Made by a program: the position numbers and the translations under genes
Shown here: piece by piece, positions 5,967 through 6,082 of the stretch
Layout of the letters: every line of letters starts with the position of its first letter
Numbering within the stretch: the stretch's first letter is position 1
Assembly (NCBI GenBank): GCA_903904615.1
Contig: CAIVDG010000167.1
Span: 1 to 6,082 of the forward strand
Origin: an uncultured Acidimicrobiaceae bacterium
GTDB lineage: Bacteria > Actinomycetota > Acidimicrobiia > Acidimicrobiales > Ilumatobacteraceae
DNA length: 6,082 nucleotides
Reading direction: 5' to 3'
Notes under the pieces: generated by a model
Seen by the model: only the letters and a program-made list of their open reading frames with translations
Told to the model about the DNA's origin: nothing
Databases searched by the model: none

Positions 5967-5996
5967 CTGACAAGTACCATTCGTCACGCGGACAAT
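5967..5996 (+). promoter_or_regulatory. Candidate promoter for the gene starting at 6061
   Basis: CTGACA (5967-5972, five of six matches to TTGACA) and GACAAT (5991-5996, four of six to TATAAT) are separated by 18 bases. Transcription would begin near 6003 and give a leader of about 58 nt that contains an imperfect hairpin (6003-6027) and a small GC hairpin (6030-6041). This is a pattern match only. Confidence 0.3.
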
Positions 5997-6060
5997 GGCG
6001 TCCGTGGTGCCTAGCCCAGGTACCCCACCGCCCCTCGGGGCAACGATCTGAGGCGACAAC

Positions 6061-6082
6061 ATGGCTGACTTAGCTGACCGCA
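6061..6082 (+). CDS. Start of a gene leaving the window (seven codons)
   Basis: An ATG at 6061 is preceded by GAGG at 6050-6053 with a seven-base spacer, a good ribosome binding site. The reading frame gives MADLADR before the right edge. The product cannot be identified from seven residues. The gene is divergent from the cupredoxin gene across 144 bp, so its regulation may be separate. The support is the SD-to-ATG arrangement and the otherwise unexplained space to the left. Confidence 0.6.

Noticed and set aside
1..6082. CRISPR arrays, insertion sequences, tRNA or rRNA genes, att sites
   Set aside because: No direct repeat arrays, transposase motifs, terminal inverted repeats or tRNA-like cloverleaf sequences were noticed on reading both strands.

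Overview
The window is ordinary-looking bacterial chromosome of moderate GC content. The best-placed guess is Actinobacteria, possibly Acidimicrobiia. The main evidence is the CysQ phosphatase at 1800-2594 (minus), whose second half follows the mycobacterial CysQ pattern almost segment by segment. GTG starts, translational coupling and several starts without a clear Shine-Dalgarno site also fit. No mobile elements, CRISPR array, tRNA or rRNA were found.

Layout from left to right. A minus-strand open frame (1-248) runs off the left edge and is probably the N-terminus of an unrecognised protein. It diverges from a class III CoA-transferase (282-1427, plus). Converging on the CoA-transferase is a compact minus-strand cluster that reads right to left: the translation factor EttA (4584-2908), a two-helix membrane protein of unknown function (2902-2591), CysQ (2594-1800) and a very acidic small lipoprotein (1773-1429). 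The first three are separated by 5 nt or overlap by 4 nt, so they are probably one transcript. The lipoprotein follows after 26 nt.

On the other side of a 107-bp divergent region lies a six-helix membrane protein of the PuuD / urate oxidase N-terminal family (4692-5465, plus), without the cytochrome c tail of true PuuD. It converges on a lipid-anchored blue-copper (cupredoxin) protein (5916-5539, minus). The two share a near-perfect hairpin terminator at 5484-5513. A further gene starts at 6061 (plus) and leaves the window after seven codons.

How the genes may work together: EttA and CysQ are housekeeping functions (ribosome energy sensing; removal of 3'-phosphoadenosine 5'-phosphate left by sulfate metabolism). 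The PuuD-like membrane domain beside a membrane-anchored one-electron copper carrier is the most suggestive pairing. The cupredoxin could replace the missing cytochrome c as the redox partner, but this is inference from adjacency only. No clearly new multi-gene defence or mobile system is visible.
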